Origin: Thermoanaerobaculia bacterium
GTDB lineage: Bacteria > Acidobacteriota > Thermoanaerobaculia > Multivoradales > JAHEKO01
Assembly: GCA_947259925.1 (NCBI GenBank)
Contig: CAMYOG010000046.1
Span: forward strand, 1-64,000
Direction: 5' to 3'
DNA length: 64,000 nt
Both the position numbers and the translations under genes were made by a program. Positions 8,872-17,006 of this stretch are shown here, one piece after another. Within the stretch, counting starts at the first letter, position 1. The number at the start of each line of letters is the position of its first letter. Below the pieces are notes generated by a model. It worked only from the letters and a program-made list of their open reading frames with translations, had not been told where the DNA came from and made no database searches.

Positions 8872-9288
8872 CTAGCTCTTCTTTCCCGACAGGATGTCCA
8901 TGGTGTCCAGGATCAGCAGCAGGTTCATCAGTCCCGCGGTGAGGATGAACGCCGTCCCGTACTCGTAGCCCGGGGCGACGATGTCCCCCTGGTAGTCGAG
9001 CAGGAAGCGCAGGACGAAGTAGGGCGCTCCCATGCCCATGCAAGCGAGCGTCGCCAGCACGGTGAGCGGCCGGTTCGGCACGATCCCGTAGAGGTTGCCG
9101 TCGAGCAGCAAGCCGACCCCGAGCGAGCAGGCGATGATCAGTAGAAAGACGATCGCCAGCCCCCGGCGGCCGAGCATGAAGTGGCCGGCGCCGGGGATCA
9201 GCCAGGCCATCAGGACGGTCGGCAGCGTCCGCTTGAGGTCGGACTCCGATTCGGCTGGCGCCTGCGCACGGCTGACTGGCTCGCTCAA
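8872..9288 (-). CDS. Polytopic membrane protein, DUF6677-like
   Basis: A 138-residue protein with about four membrane helices. The segment LMAWLIPGAGHFMLGRRGLA resembles the start of DUF6677 and related TM2-like families. The start chosen is a TTG at 9288 whose last bases overlap the HIT gene stop (TTGA), with GAGGGGAG four bases upstream; a longer frame to 9402 runs inside the HIT gene and has no membrane character. The function is unknown. It belongs to the lipid A operon by position. Confidence 0.7.
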   Translation of the reverse strand: MSEPVSRAQAPAESESDLKRTLPTVLMAWLIPGAGHFMLGRRGLAIVFLLIIACSLGVGLLLDGNLYGIVPNRPLTVLATLACMGMGAPYFVLRFLLDYQGDIVAPGYEYGTAFILTAGLMNLLLILDTMDILSGKKS

Positions 9289-9779
9289 CTCGCTCCCCTC
9301 TCTCCGAACAAAGGTGCCAGGCGATCCCGGAGCTCGCCGAGGTCCTCGGGGATCAGACGCACACCGCCGACAACGCTCATGAAGTTCGTGTCGCCCCCCC
9401 AACGAGGCACGATGTGCAGGTGGAAGTGCTCCGGCAGGCCGGCGCCGCCGGCCTGACCGAGGTTGAGGCCGATGTTGAACCCGTCCGGAGAGTAGACCTC
9501 CTCAAGCACCCGCTTGCACTCGAGAACCACCGGCCAGAGCTCGGCCTGGCCCTCGCGACTCGCCTGCTCGGGAGACGCCAGATGCTCGCGTGGCGCGATC
9601 ATGAGATGGCCGTTGGTGTACGGGTGGCGGTTCAACAGCACCACATGGTGCCGTCGGAGGGCGACAACCAGGCGATCGGCGTCCTCTGGGTCGCCGGCCG
9701 CCTCACACAGGAAACACCCCGAGGAGGTCTTCTCGCTTGAGATGTACTTGTACCTCCAGGGCGTGAACAGGGTATCCAT
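9285..9779 (-). CDS. HIT-family hydrolase
   Basis: A histidine-triad nucleotide hydrolase or transferase of about 164 residues. The start MDTLFTPWRYKYI matches the usual beginning of this subgroup, and the catalytic triad is HFHLHIVPRW. A zinc-type CFLC pair lies near residue 22. A GTG at 9806, overlapping the IHF-like gene stop as GTGA, would add nine residues and is a credible alternative because neither start has a clear ribosome binding site. The substrate is unknown; relatives cleave dinucleoside polyphosphates or AMP conjugates. Confidence 0.87.
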   Translation of the reverse strand: MDTLFTPWRYKYISSEKTSSGCFLCEAAGDPEDADRLVVALRRHHVVLLNRHPYTNGHLMIAPREHLASPEQASREGQAELWPVVLECKRVLEEVYSPDGFNIGLNLGQAGGAGLPEHFHLHIVPRWGGDTNFMSVVGGVRLIPEDLGELRDRLAPLFGERGAS

Positions 9780-9802
9780 TGGGGCCGTGCGGGGCCACCC
9801 GC

Positions 9803-10096
9803 TCACGAATCGTGGTTCAGCAGCTCCTTGAGCTCCTTACCAGGCTTGAAGTACGGGATCCGCTTGGGCGGCACCTGGACCCGCGCCCCGGTCTTCGGGT
9901 TACGGCCGATGCGCGCGCCGCGCTGCCGGATCCGGAAGCTGCCGAAGCCCCGCAACTCAATCTTCTCACCTTCGCGCAGGGACTGGACGATACTTTCGAA
10001 GACAGTGTTGACGATGAGCTCGGCGTGCTTCTTGGTGAGCTGAGTTGTACGAGCCACCTCTTCTACCAGCTGCGCCTTGGTCATTCCATCGCTCAC
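9803..10096 (-). CDS. HU/IHF-family DNA-binding protein
   Basis: A 97-residue histone-like protein that bends DNA as a dimer. It starts MSDGMTKAQLVEEVARTTQL and has the core RGFGSFRIRQRGARIGRNPK, with the DNA-intercalating arm around NPKTGARVQVPP. The Arg-rich arm and position just after rpsA resemble ihfB (himD), but assignment to IHF-beta rather than HU is not certain without its partner. It is probably co-transcribed with rpsA. Confidence 0.93.
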   Translation of the reverse strand: MSDGMTKAQLVEEVARTTQLTKKHAELIVNTVFESIVQSLREGEKIELRGFGSFRIRQRGARIGRNPKTGARVQVPPKRIPYFKPGKELKELLNHDS

Positions 10097-10137
10097 TGTC
10101 TACCCCCTGGATCGTAGGACCCTTGCCGTTGTCCGAG

Positions 10138-12123
10138 TCAGTTCTCGGTGTCGTCGTCGCCTTCGGCCTCCTCGTCCACCCTGTCCTGGTCGACCGCTTC
10201 CTCGGTGGCCTCAGCCTCCGGTGCGGCCTCCTCGGCCGTATCGGCCTCGGCTTCGACCTCCTCGGCTGCCTCGACTTCAGCGGCTTCCTCGGCAGGCGCG
10301 GCTCCTTCTTCCGCTGCCTCCTCGACCTCGACGGCTTCCGCTTCGACCGCTTGCTCCTCCGCCGCGGCCTCGGCACCGTCCTCCACAGTGTCGTTTGCAG
10401 CCAGCTCCGCCTCGGCTTCGGCGGCCTCTTCCGCAACCGTCGCCTGGCGCTCCTGATAGGCGGCCTCGAGCTCGGCGATCTCTTCCTCGCTCGGCTGCTC
10501 GACGCCACGCATGGTCAGGCCGACCTTCTTCTCCTCGTCCTCGATGCGCAGGATGCGAGCCGAGACCCACTGACCTAGCGAGTAGTGGTCCTGCAGCTTG
10601 CCGCCCTCGACATCGATCTCGCTGACATGCACGAGGCCTTCGAGGCCCTCGAAGATGTCGACGAAGATCCCGAAGTCGGTCACGTTCACCACCCGGCCGG
10701 TGACGTCGTCGCCGACCTGGTTGTCGTTGATGAAGTTCTCCCACTCGTTGGGGAGGAACTCCTTGATCGACAGCGAGACCCGCTGGTTCTCGACGTCGAT
10801 GTTGGTGATCCGGGCCTGGAGCGAGTCGCCCTTCTGCAGCACCTCGCTCGGATGCTTGACCCGCTTGGTCCAGCTCATGTCGGAGACGTGAATCAGGCCG
10901 TCGATCTCGTCGGTGATCTGCACGAACGCGCCGAACTCGGTCAGGTTGCGCACCTGACCCTCGATCACGCTGCCCACCGGATGGGTGATGGCCAGCTCGT
11001 CCCACGGATTGCGCTCCGCCTGGCGGAGCGACAGGCTGATCCGGCGCTGGCCGAGATCGAGCTCCGAGACGATCGCCTGGACCTCGTCGCCGACGTTGAC
11101 GACGCGAGTCGGGTTGACCACCTTCTTCGTCCACGACATCTCGCTGACGTGGATCAAACCCTCGACGCCCTCCTCGAGCTCGACGAAAGCGCCGTAGTCG
11201 ACCAGGCTGACGACCTTGCCCTGGACCCGCGAGCCGAGCGGATACTTCTTGTCGACCAGCGTCCACGGATCCTCGGTCCGCTGCTTGTAGCCGAGGGAGA
11301 CGCGCTCGGTGGTCGGATCGAACTTCAGGATGACCACCTGGACCTCGTCGCCGACGGCGAAGTACTCGGACGGATGGTTCACCCGGCCCCAGGAGATGTC
11401 GGTGATGTGCAGCAGGCCGTCGATGCCGCCCAGGTCGATGAAGACGCCGTAGTCGGTGATGTTCTTGACCACACCGTCGAGAACGGCGCCTTCCTGCAGG
11501 CGAGTCAGGGTCTCGGCCTTGCGCGCCGCGAACTCCTTCTCGAGCACGGCCTTGCGCGACAGAACCACGTTGTTCCGCCGCCGGTCCATGCTGATCACCT
11601 TGAAGTCGAGCTCCTGGCCGCGCAGCGACTCGAGGTTCTTGACCGGCTTGATATCGACCAGCGAGCCGGGCAGAAACGCCCGAATGCCGACGTCGACCGT
11701 CAGGCCGCCCTTGATCCGGTCGATCACCCGACCCTGGATCGTCTCGCCGGCCTGGTAGCTCTTCTCGACGTCCGCCCAGACGCGCAGCTTCTCCGCCTTG
11801 CGCTTGGAGAGCAGGACGTGGCCCTCCCGGTCCTCGGTCTTCTCGAGCAAGACCTCTACGTTGTCGCCCTTTTCGACCGTCAGCTCGCCGTCGAAGCTGG
11901 TGAACTCCTCGATCGGCACCAGTCCTTCGGACTTGTAGCCGATGTCCACAACAACGCTGTTCGCGCTGATCTCGATTACCTGCCCCTGAACGATGTCTCC
12001 CTCTTTCAGGTTGCGCATGCTCTCGTCGTAGAGCGAGACCATCTGTTCGTATGTGAGCTCGTCGCCGGAGACCGCGTCGCTCGCGGCGACCGGCGCTTCC
12101 CGCTGCTCTTCCGTCGATTCCAT
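10138..12123 (-). CDS. rpsA: 30S ribosomal protein S1
   Basis: A 661-residue bS1 protein with six S1 (OB-fold) domains spanning roughly residues 35-545; repeats such as LHITDISWGRVNHPSEYF, LIHVSEMSWTKKV and LIHVSDMSWTKRVKHPSE are visible. It binds mRNA and brings it to the small subunit. After the last domain is a long tail of about 100 residues made almost only of Ala and Glu. The ATG at 12123 was chosen because similarity begins with MESTEEQRE and GGAGGA lies upstream; the frame is open further but crosses the promoter. rpsA leads the leftward operon into the IHF-like gene. Confidence 0.95.
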   Translation of the reverse strand: MESTEEQREAPVAASDAVSGDELTYEQMVSLYDESMRNLKEGDIVQGQVIEISANSVVVDIGYKSEGLVPIEEFTSFDGELTVEKGDNVEVLLEKTEDREGHVLLSKRKAEKLRVWADVEKSYQAGETIQGRVIDRIKGGLTVDVGIRAFLPGSLVDIKPVKNLESLRGQELDFKVISMDRRRNNVVLSRKAVLEKEFAARKAETLTRLQEGAVLDGVVKNITDYGVFIDLGGIDGLLHITDISWGRVNHPSEYFAVGDEVQVVILKFDPTTERVSLGYKQRTEDPWTLVDKKYPLGSRVQGKVVSLVDYGAFVELEEGVEGLIHVSEMSWTKKVVNPTRVVNVGDEVQAIVSELDLGQRRISLSLRQAERNPWDELAITHPVGSVIEGQVRNLTEFGAFVQITDEIDGLIHVSDMSWTKRVKHPSEVLQKGDSLQARITNIDVENQRVSLSIKEFLPNEWENFINDNQVGDDVTGRVVNVTDFGIFVDIFEGLEGLVHVSEIDVEGGKLQDHYSLGQWVSARILRIEDEEKKVGLTMRGVEQPSEEEIAELEAAYQERQATVAEEAAEAEAELAANDTVEDGAEAAAEEQAVEAEAVEVEEAAEEGAAPAEEAAEVEAAEEVEAEADTAEEAAPEAEATEEAVDQDRVDEEAEGDDDTEN

Positions 12124-12225
12124 CTTTCGGTACTTCCTCCTTGTCGATGAGAACGGGCTCGCGCCCGTCCTTCCCGCTGGCGGGACTCGAGTCCACACCA
12201 CTAATTGAGAACTCGAAGGCTTCAA

Positions 12226-12254
12226 AGTATAGGAAGGGCACTCCGGAGTGTCAA
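12226..12254 (-). promoter_or_regulatory. Strong sigma70-type promoter for rpsA
   Basis: On the minus strand TTGACA (12249-12254) is followed after exactly 17 bases by TATACT (12226-12231). The predicted mRNA leader is about 95 bases. The start of the spacer, together with the last bases of the -35 box, forms a perfect 10-base palindrome (ACTCCGGAGT), which could be an operator. The region between 12124 and 12301 has no gene. Confidence 0.8.
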
Positions 12255-12301
12255 CAGCCGAGCAGCTATAAATCTCCGGAAATAAAACGCTTTTCGGCGA
12301 T

Positions 12302-13438
12302 TCAGAGACGAGCCAGAGCGCTCTCCATCTCATTCCGCGCGCGCTCGTCGGTCTCGTGCTCAAGCGCCCGCGAAAGGAGGCCCTCGGCCCGGTCTCCGCC
12401 CAGCTCGCCGAGCGACCAGGCGGCGTGGCCGCGGACCATCGGCACGGGGCTCTCGAGCGCCCGCGCGAGCGCCGACACCGCTCCCGGCCCGGCGATGTTG
12501 CCGAGCACGACGGCAGCGTTTCGCTGCAGCCCTTCGAGCTTAGCGCGTTTCATCGGACTCCCCCGAAAGAGCTCGACGTAGGCGTCCCGATCGAGCTCCA
12601 GCAGCTCGCCGAGAGAGAGAGAGCTGCGCCCGGAATCGGGCGCGAACTCGGCCGGCGCGGTCGGACCGGGCGCATCGTTCAGTGGACAGACCTCCTGGCA
12701 GATATCGCAGCCGAAGAGCCAGTCCGCGACCATGCCGCGGGCCTCGACGGGCAGCCACCCCCGGTGCTCGATCGTCCAGTAGCTGATGCAGCGATTCGCG
12801 TCCAGGCGGTAGGGCGCGGGCAGCGCCCCGGTCGGGCACGCTTCGAGGCAGCGGCTGCAGCTGCCGCAGAGCTCGGCCACGGGGGTCTCCGCCGGCTCAT
12901 CGGGGTCGAGCTCGAGGGTCAGCAGGACCTCGCCCAGGAAGAACCAGGAGCCCGCCTCCGGATGGAGGAGATTGGTGTTCTTGCCGAACGAACCGATGCC
13001 GGCGCGCGCGGCCAGCTCGCGCTCCAGGACCGGGCCGGTGTCGACGTAGGCGCGCGTCCGAACCTCGGGCAGCTCGGCGTGGATCCGCTCCGCCAGCCGC
13101 TCGAGCCGTCTCCTCATCGTGTCGTGGTAGTCGCGGCCCCGGGCGTAGCGGGCGACATGGTCGAGCATGCCGCCGGAGCGTACTTCGCCGGCTTGCGGCG
13201 GGTGGTACTGGAGCGCCACGCACAGCACGCTGCTGGCGCGCTCGAGCAACCGCGTCGGGTCGAGCCGCTCCGCCTCCCGGCCCGCCATGTAGCCCATCCC
13301 GGCGTGGTCGCCGCGGCCGATCCAGTCCCGGAACGGCTCGGCGTGCTCCGAGGGGACGAGCCGAGCGACTCCGGCCCGGTCGAAGCCCTCTTCGACCGCC
13401 CAGCTCTTGAGCAGTGTCGCGGTCCGGCCACTATCCAC
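12302..13438 (-). CDS. queG: Epoxyqueuosine reductase
   Basis: A 378-residue iron-sulfur and cobalamin enzyme that carries out the last step of queuosine synthesis in tRNA anticodons. It has two ferredoxin-like motifs, CGSCSRCLEACPTGAL and CDICQEVCPLN, and the family blocks FDRAGVARLVPSEHAEPFRDW and GSFGKNTNLLHPEAGSWFF. The last 80 residues form HEAT-like repeats, as in QueG. It stands alone between the rpsA promoter and the divergent leucine dehydrogenase gene. Confidence 0.94.
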   Translation of the reverse strand: MDSGRTATLLKSWAVEEGFDRAGVARLVPSEHAEPFRDWIGRGDHAGMGYMAGREAERLDPTRLLERASSVLCVALQYHPPQAGEVRSGGMLDHVARYARGRDYHDTMRRRLERLAERIHAELPEVRTRAYVDTGPVLERELAARAGIGSFGKNTNLLHPEAGSWFFLGEVLLTLELDPDEPAETPVAELCGSCSRCLEACPTGALPAPYRLDANRCISYWTIEHRGWLPVEARGMVADWLFGCDICQEVCPLNDAPGPTAPAEFAPDSGRSSLSLGELLELDRDAYVELFRGSPMKRAKLEGLQRNAAVVLGNIAGPGAVSALARALESPVPMVRGHAAWSLGELGGDRAEGLLSRALEHETDERARNEMESALARL

Positions 13439-13477
13439 CAGCCGATTCTAGCGAGCGATTCCGGGCGCCGGCTCCGG

Positions 13478-13507
13478 TTGCCGCGACCCACGCGGGGGGG
13501 ATAGAAT
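13478..13507 (+). promoter_or_regulatory. Possible promoter for leucine dehydrogenase
   Basis: TTGCCG (13478-13483) and TAGAAT (13502-13507) are 18 bases apart, about 215 bases before the start codon at 13724. The rest of the 285-base gap between queG and this gene holds a long leader region with no ORF I can support. The match is only moderate. Confidence 0.35.
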
Positions 13508-13723
13508 TAGATATTGGTTCGTGTCGAAATCAGGGGGGTTTGGAACCTCACTGACAACAGGCACGCCTGGTGGTTAGAGTCGCAGGTCTCCGGAGTGGGT
13601 GGGTACACCACCAAGCATCCCTTCCTCCGGGCGTCGATCCGCAAGTCTGTCAGCACAGGGCCCGTACGGCCCGTATCTACGCGGTCGCTTGCGTCTGTCG
13701 CACTAAACGAATAAGGAGCTGCA

Positions 13724-14824
13724 ATGAAGGTCTTCCAGGAGCTGGCGGAGATGGGGCACGAGCGGGTCCTCCTCTGCTCCAACCCTGACGTCGGTCTCAA
13801 AGCGATCATCGCGGTCCACTCCACCGTGCTCGGCCCAGGTCTGGGCGGGCTGCGCATGTGGCCGTTCGAAAGCTTCGACGAGGCGCTGACCGACGTTCTG
13901 CGCCTGTCGCGCGGAATGACCTACAAGGCGGCGTCGGCTGGACTCAACCTGGGTGGCGGCAAGGCGGTGATCATCGGCGACTCCAAGACCGACAAGAGCG
14001 AGGCGCTCTTCCGGTCGTTCGGACGCTTCGTCGATTCGCTCGGCGGTCTCTACATCACCGCCGAGGACGTCGGCAGCGACATGGAAGACATGGAGCTGAT
14101 CCATACCGAGACCCAGTGGGTGACCGGCGTCTCGCCGGCCCACGGCGGCAGCGGCGACCCGTCGATCGTCACCGCCTGGGGTGTCCTCCAGGGAATGAAG
14201 GCGGCGGTCAAGTGGCACTTCGACGACGTCTCGCTCAAGAACCGGAGCGTCGCCATCCAGGGACTGGGCAGCGTCGGCTATCACCTGGCCAAGCAGCTCT
14301 ACAAGGAGGGGGCGAAGCTGTTCGGGACCGACATCGACGCCGCCGCGATCGAGAGCGTCAGCTCCGAGGTCGAAATCGAGATCGTCGGCACCGACGAGAT
14401 CGTCGAGGTCGACTGCGACATCCTGGCGCCCTGCGCGCTCGGTGCCACCTTGAACGAGGAGTCGATCCCGAAGCTGCGCTGCAAGATCGTCGCGGGAGCG
14501 GCCAACAATCAGCTCGAGGACGAGCACCGCGATGGCGCGGCGCTCCAGGAGCGCGGCATCCTCTACGCACCGGACTACGTGATCAACGCCGGCGGCCTGA
14601 TCAACGTCTACAACGAGCTCGGCGGCGACTACCAGCGCGATCGGGCGGTTCGGATGACCCGCGGGATCTACCTGAACCTGATGGGCGTCTTCGAGATCGC
14701 CAGGGAATACGGTCTACCGACCGCGGTGGCGGCCGAGAAGCTGGCCGAGCGCCGGATCGAGACGGTCAAGAAGCTCGGCTCGCGCCACTGGGGCCGGTTC
14801 ATCCGCCCCAACGGCCACCGGTAG
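13724..14824 (+). CDS. Leucine dehydrogenase (Glu/Leu/Phe/Val family)
   Basis: A 366-residue NAD-dependent amino acid dehydrogenase that interconverts branched-chain amino acids and keto acids. The catalytic lysine is in LNLGGGKAVIIGD, and the Rossmann glycine motif is GLGSVGYHLAKQL near residue 185. The length fits leucine dehydrogenase rather than the longer glutamate enzymes. AAGGAG lies 5 bases before the ATG. It is the only plus-strand gene between 50 and 30,000 and may have its own promoter in the upstream gap. Confidence 0.9.
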   Translation: MKVFQELAEMGHERVLLCSNPDVGLKAIIAVHSTVLGPGLGGLRMWPFESFDEALTDVLRLSRGMTYKAASAGLNLGGGKAVIIGDSKTDKSEALFRSFGRFVDSLGGLYITAEDVGSDMEDMELIHTETQWVTGVSPAHGGSGDPSIVTAWGVLQGMKAAVKWHFDDVSLKNRSVAIQGLGSVGYHLAKQLYKEGAKLFGTDIDAAAIESVSSEVEIEIVGTDEIVEVDCDILAPCALGATLNEESIPKLRCKIVAGAANNQLEDEHRDGAALQERGILYAPDYVINAGGLINVYNELGGDYQRDRAVRMTRGIYLNLMGVFEIAREYGLPTAVAAEKLAERRIETVKKLGSRHWGRFIRPNGHR

Positions 14825-14921
14825 ATTCGGGGACAGGTTGACTATTTCGTCCTACCTTACGAGGCGAAGATCTTACCGGGATCTCGTAAGGAAGAACGAA
14901 ATAGTCAACCTGTCCCCGAAT
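14825..14921. repeat. 97-base REP-like palindrome
   Basis: Two perfect 26-base arms (14825-14850 and 14896-14921), beginning ATTCGGGGACAGG, flank a second 9-bp stem (CCTTACGAG / CTCGTAAGG at 14855-14863 and 14883-14891). Four unpaired bases on each side separate the stems. It exactly fills the gap between two convergent genes and includes the last T of the rluB stop codon. Such GGGGACAGG palindromes resemble REP elements mobilised by RAYT transposases; no transposase is in the window. It may also end transcription from both sides. Confidence 0.9.
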
Positions 14922-15652
14922 TACTTGTCGCGCAGAGCCACCACTTCGGCCGGAGTCAGCTCGCGGTAGCTGCCGACCGGCAGCTTGGCGTCCTCGACCG
15001 GACCGATGGCGACCCGCCGCAGCCGCTGTACGGGGTGCCCGATCCGGTAGAACATCTCACGGATCTGGCGGGTCCGGCCTTCGGCGATCTCGACCGTCCA
15101 CCAGCTGTTCTCTTTCGCCTGGCGCCGCCCCCGAGGGGCCGCCGGCTTCACCTTCGCCGGAGCCGTCTTGTGGCCGTCGAGCACCATGCCGCGGCGCAGG
15201 CGCGCGAGCGCCTCGGGGCCGGGGCGACCCTTGACCTTGGCCAGGTAGGTTTTCTTGCAGCCGTAGCGCGGATGGGCGATTCGCTGCGCCAGCTCGCCGT
15301 CGTTGGTCAGCACCAGCAGCCCCTCGCTCTGGTAGTCGAGGCGCCCGACCGCCTCGACGTTGCTTCGATGGCGTGGCGCCACCAGGTCGAACACCGTCTT
15401 CCGTCCCTCGGGATCGGAGCGCGAGGTAATGAAGCCGGCCGGTTTGTTGAGCAGCAGATAGCGGAGCACCGGCGGCGCGCCGAGCCCTTTGCCATTGACC
15501 TTGATCGCGTCCCGGTCGGGATCGGCCTTGTCGCCGACGGTCGCGACTGCGCCGTTGACCGTCACCCGCCCCTGGCGGATCAGCTCCTCCGCCTTACGGC
15601 GCGAGGCGACGCCAGCGCGCGCGAGCACCTTCTGGAGCCGCTCCCTGGTCAA
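14921..15652 (-). CDS. rluB: Ribosomal RNA pseudouridine synthase, RluB/RsuA type
   Basis: A 243-residue enzyme that turns specific uridines of rRNA into pseudouridine. An S4-like RNA-binding domain (MTRERLQKVLARAGVASRRK) is followed by the catalytic domain with GRLDYQSEGLLVLTNDGEL, where Asp is the nucleophile. YLLLNKPAGFITSRSDPEGR is also characteristic. It overlaps scpB by 4 bases; scpA-scpB-rluB is a widely conserved gene order. Its stop codon overlaps the end of the palindrome. Confidence 0.92.
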   Translation of the reverse strand: MTRERLQKVLARAGVASRRKAEELIRQGRVTVNGAVATVGDKADPDRDAIKVNGKGLGAPPVLRYLLLNKPAGFITSRSDPEGRKTVFDLVAPRHRSNVEAVGRLDYQSEGLLVLTNDGELAQRIAHPRYGCKKTYLAKVKGRPGPEALARLRRGMVLDGHKTAPAKVKPAAPRGRRQAKENSWWTVEIAEGRTRQIREMFYRIGHPVQRLRRVAIGPVEDAKLPVGSYRELTPAEVVALRDK

Positions 15653-16227
15653 CTTCCTGCGGTATCGAGCGAGAGCTGTCGGTCCGGCTCGGACCCGAAC
15701 GTCTCCTCGAACTCCTCGAGCGGCGGCAGGTCCTTGAGATCCTGAAGACCGAAGTGCATCAGGAACTCACGCGTCGTCCGGTAGACGAACGGCTTGCCAA
15801 CCACCTGTCGCCGGCCAGAGATCTTGATCAGCCGCTTGTCGAGCAGGGTCTTGAGCACACCCGAGGGCTGCACGCCGCGCAGCTCGTGGATCTCGGGTCC
15901 GGTGATCGGCTGCCGGTAGGCGACGATCGCCAGCGTCTCGAGCGCCGCCATCGACAGCTTGCTGCGACCGGTGATCTCGTAGAACCGACGCAGGTAGCCG
16001 TGCAGCTCGGGGCGGGTGACGATCCGTACCCCACCCGCCACCTCCTCGGCCGAGATGCCGCGATCGGCCTGGGCCCGGTAGCGTTCCAGGACCGCGTCGA
16101 GCGCCGCCCCTGCCTCCTCCGCCTCGCTCTGGTCGAAGAGCTCGATTAGCTTCTCGCGCTTGAGCGGCTCGGACGCGACGAACAGCACCGCCTCGAACGC
16201 CGCCTCCATATCGGCTCGCTCGGTCAT
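15649..16227 (-). CDS. scpB: Segregation and condensation protein B
   Basis: A 192-residue ScpB with two winged-helix domains; it binds ScpA in the SMC condensin complex. Conserved stretches are EAVLFVASEPLKREKLIELF, LETLAIVAYRQPITGPEIHE and LLDKRLIKISGRRQVVGKPF. It overlaps both scpA and rluB by 4 bases, which implies coupled translation. The family length is normal. Confidence 0.94.
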   Translation of the reverse strand: MTERADMEAAFEAVLFVASEPLKREKLIELFDQSEAEEAGAALDAVLERYRAQADRGISAEEVAGGVRIVTRPELHGYLRRFYEITGRSKLSMAALETLAIVAYRQPITGPEIHELRGVQPSGVLKTLLDKRLIKISGRRQVVGKPFVYRTTREFLMHFGLQDLKDLPPLEEFEETFGSEPDRQLSLDTAGS

Positions 16228-17006
16228 ACCTGTACCGCCTCCAGCTCGTGACGCTGCAGCTCCTTGGTGGTCCGGTACAGAACCAGCTCACCGCCCTCGC
16301 TCTGGTGCAGGCGGATCAGATGCATGCGCGCCGCCTCGAGCACGGCGAGGAAGGCGGCTACGATCTCGCCTCGGCTGCGCCGCTGACCCAGATCTGCCAG
16401 CAGGTCGAACGGCTTGCCGCCTTCGAGCTCCTTGAGCAGACGCTCGAACTGCTCGCGCACCGAGAACGTCTCGCGACTCATGAGATAGGGCTCGGGATGG
16501 TCGTGGTCGTAGCGGACCAGAACCTCCCGGAACGCCTGGAGCAGATCGAACAGCGACACCTCGTCGAGCTCGAGCGCCTCGGGCTGCTCGGCGTTCGGCA
16601 TCGGCTGGGGACGTCGGGTCCAGACGCCGACCCGCATCGAGTGGATCTCGGCCAGCGAGTGGGAGGCGTCCTTGAGCCGCCGGTACTCGAGCAGCCGCTT
16701 GACCAGCTCCTCGCGCGGGTCCTCCGCCGGCTCGCCGTCCTCGGTCCGCGGCCGTGGCAGCAGCATCTTCGATTTCAGGTGGATCAGCATCGCCGCCTCG
16801 TAGATGTACTCGGCCGCGATGTCCAGATTCATCTCCTCCATCAGCTCCAGGTACTCGTGGAACTGATCGCAGATGACCGCCACCTCGATCTGCGCGATCT
16901 CGACCTTGTTCACCCTGACCAGCTGCAGCAGCAGGTCGAGCGGCCCCTCGAAGACCGGCAGCTGGACTCGCCACGACTCGGGCAGGGTGCCGGGGGCCTG
17001 GGTCAT
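16224..17006 (-). CDS. scpA: Segregation and condensation protein A
   Basis: A 260-residue kleisin that bridges the SMC heads. The family signature VFEGPLDLLLQLVRVNKVEI is near the N-terminus and YIYEAAMLIHLKSKMLLPRP follows; the C-terminal winged helix ends RTTKELQRHELEAVQV. The start is the ATG at 17006, which overlaps the trpS stop as ATGA, although the frame stays open further upstream inside trpS. A Pro/Glu-rich linker lies in the middle. Confidence 0.94.
   Translation of the reverse strand: MTQAPGTLPESWRVQLPVFEGPLDLLLQLVRVNKVEIAQIEVAVICDQFHEYLELMEEMNLDIAAEYIYEAAMLIHLKSKMLLPRPRTEDGEPAEDPREELVKRLLEYRRLKDASHSLAEIHSMRVGVWTRRPQPMPNAEQPEALELDEVSLFDLLQAFREVLVRYDHDHPEPYLMSRETFSVREQFERLLKELEGGKPFDLLADLGQRRSRGEIVAAFLAVLEAARMHLIRLHQSEGGELVLYRTTKELQRHELEAVQV

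Noticed and set aside
12290-12310. Terminator after queG (CGCCGAAAAGCG then TTTT)
   Set aside because: The stem is only three base pairs.
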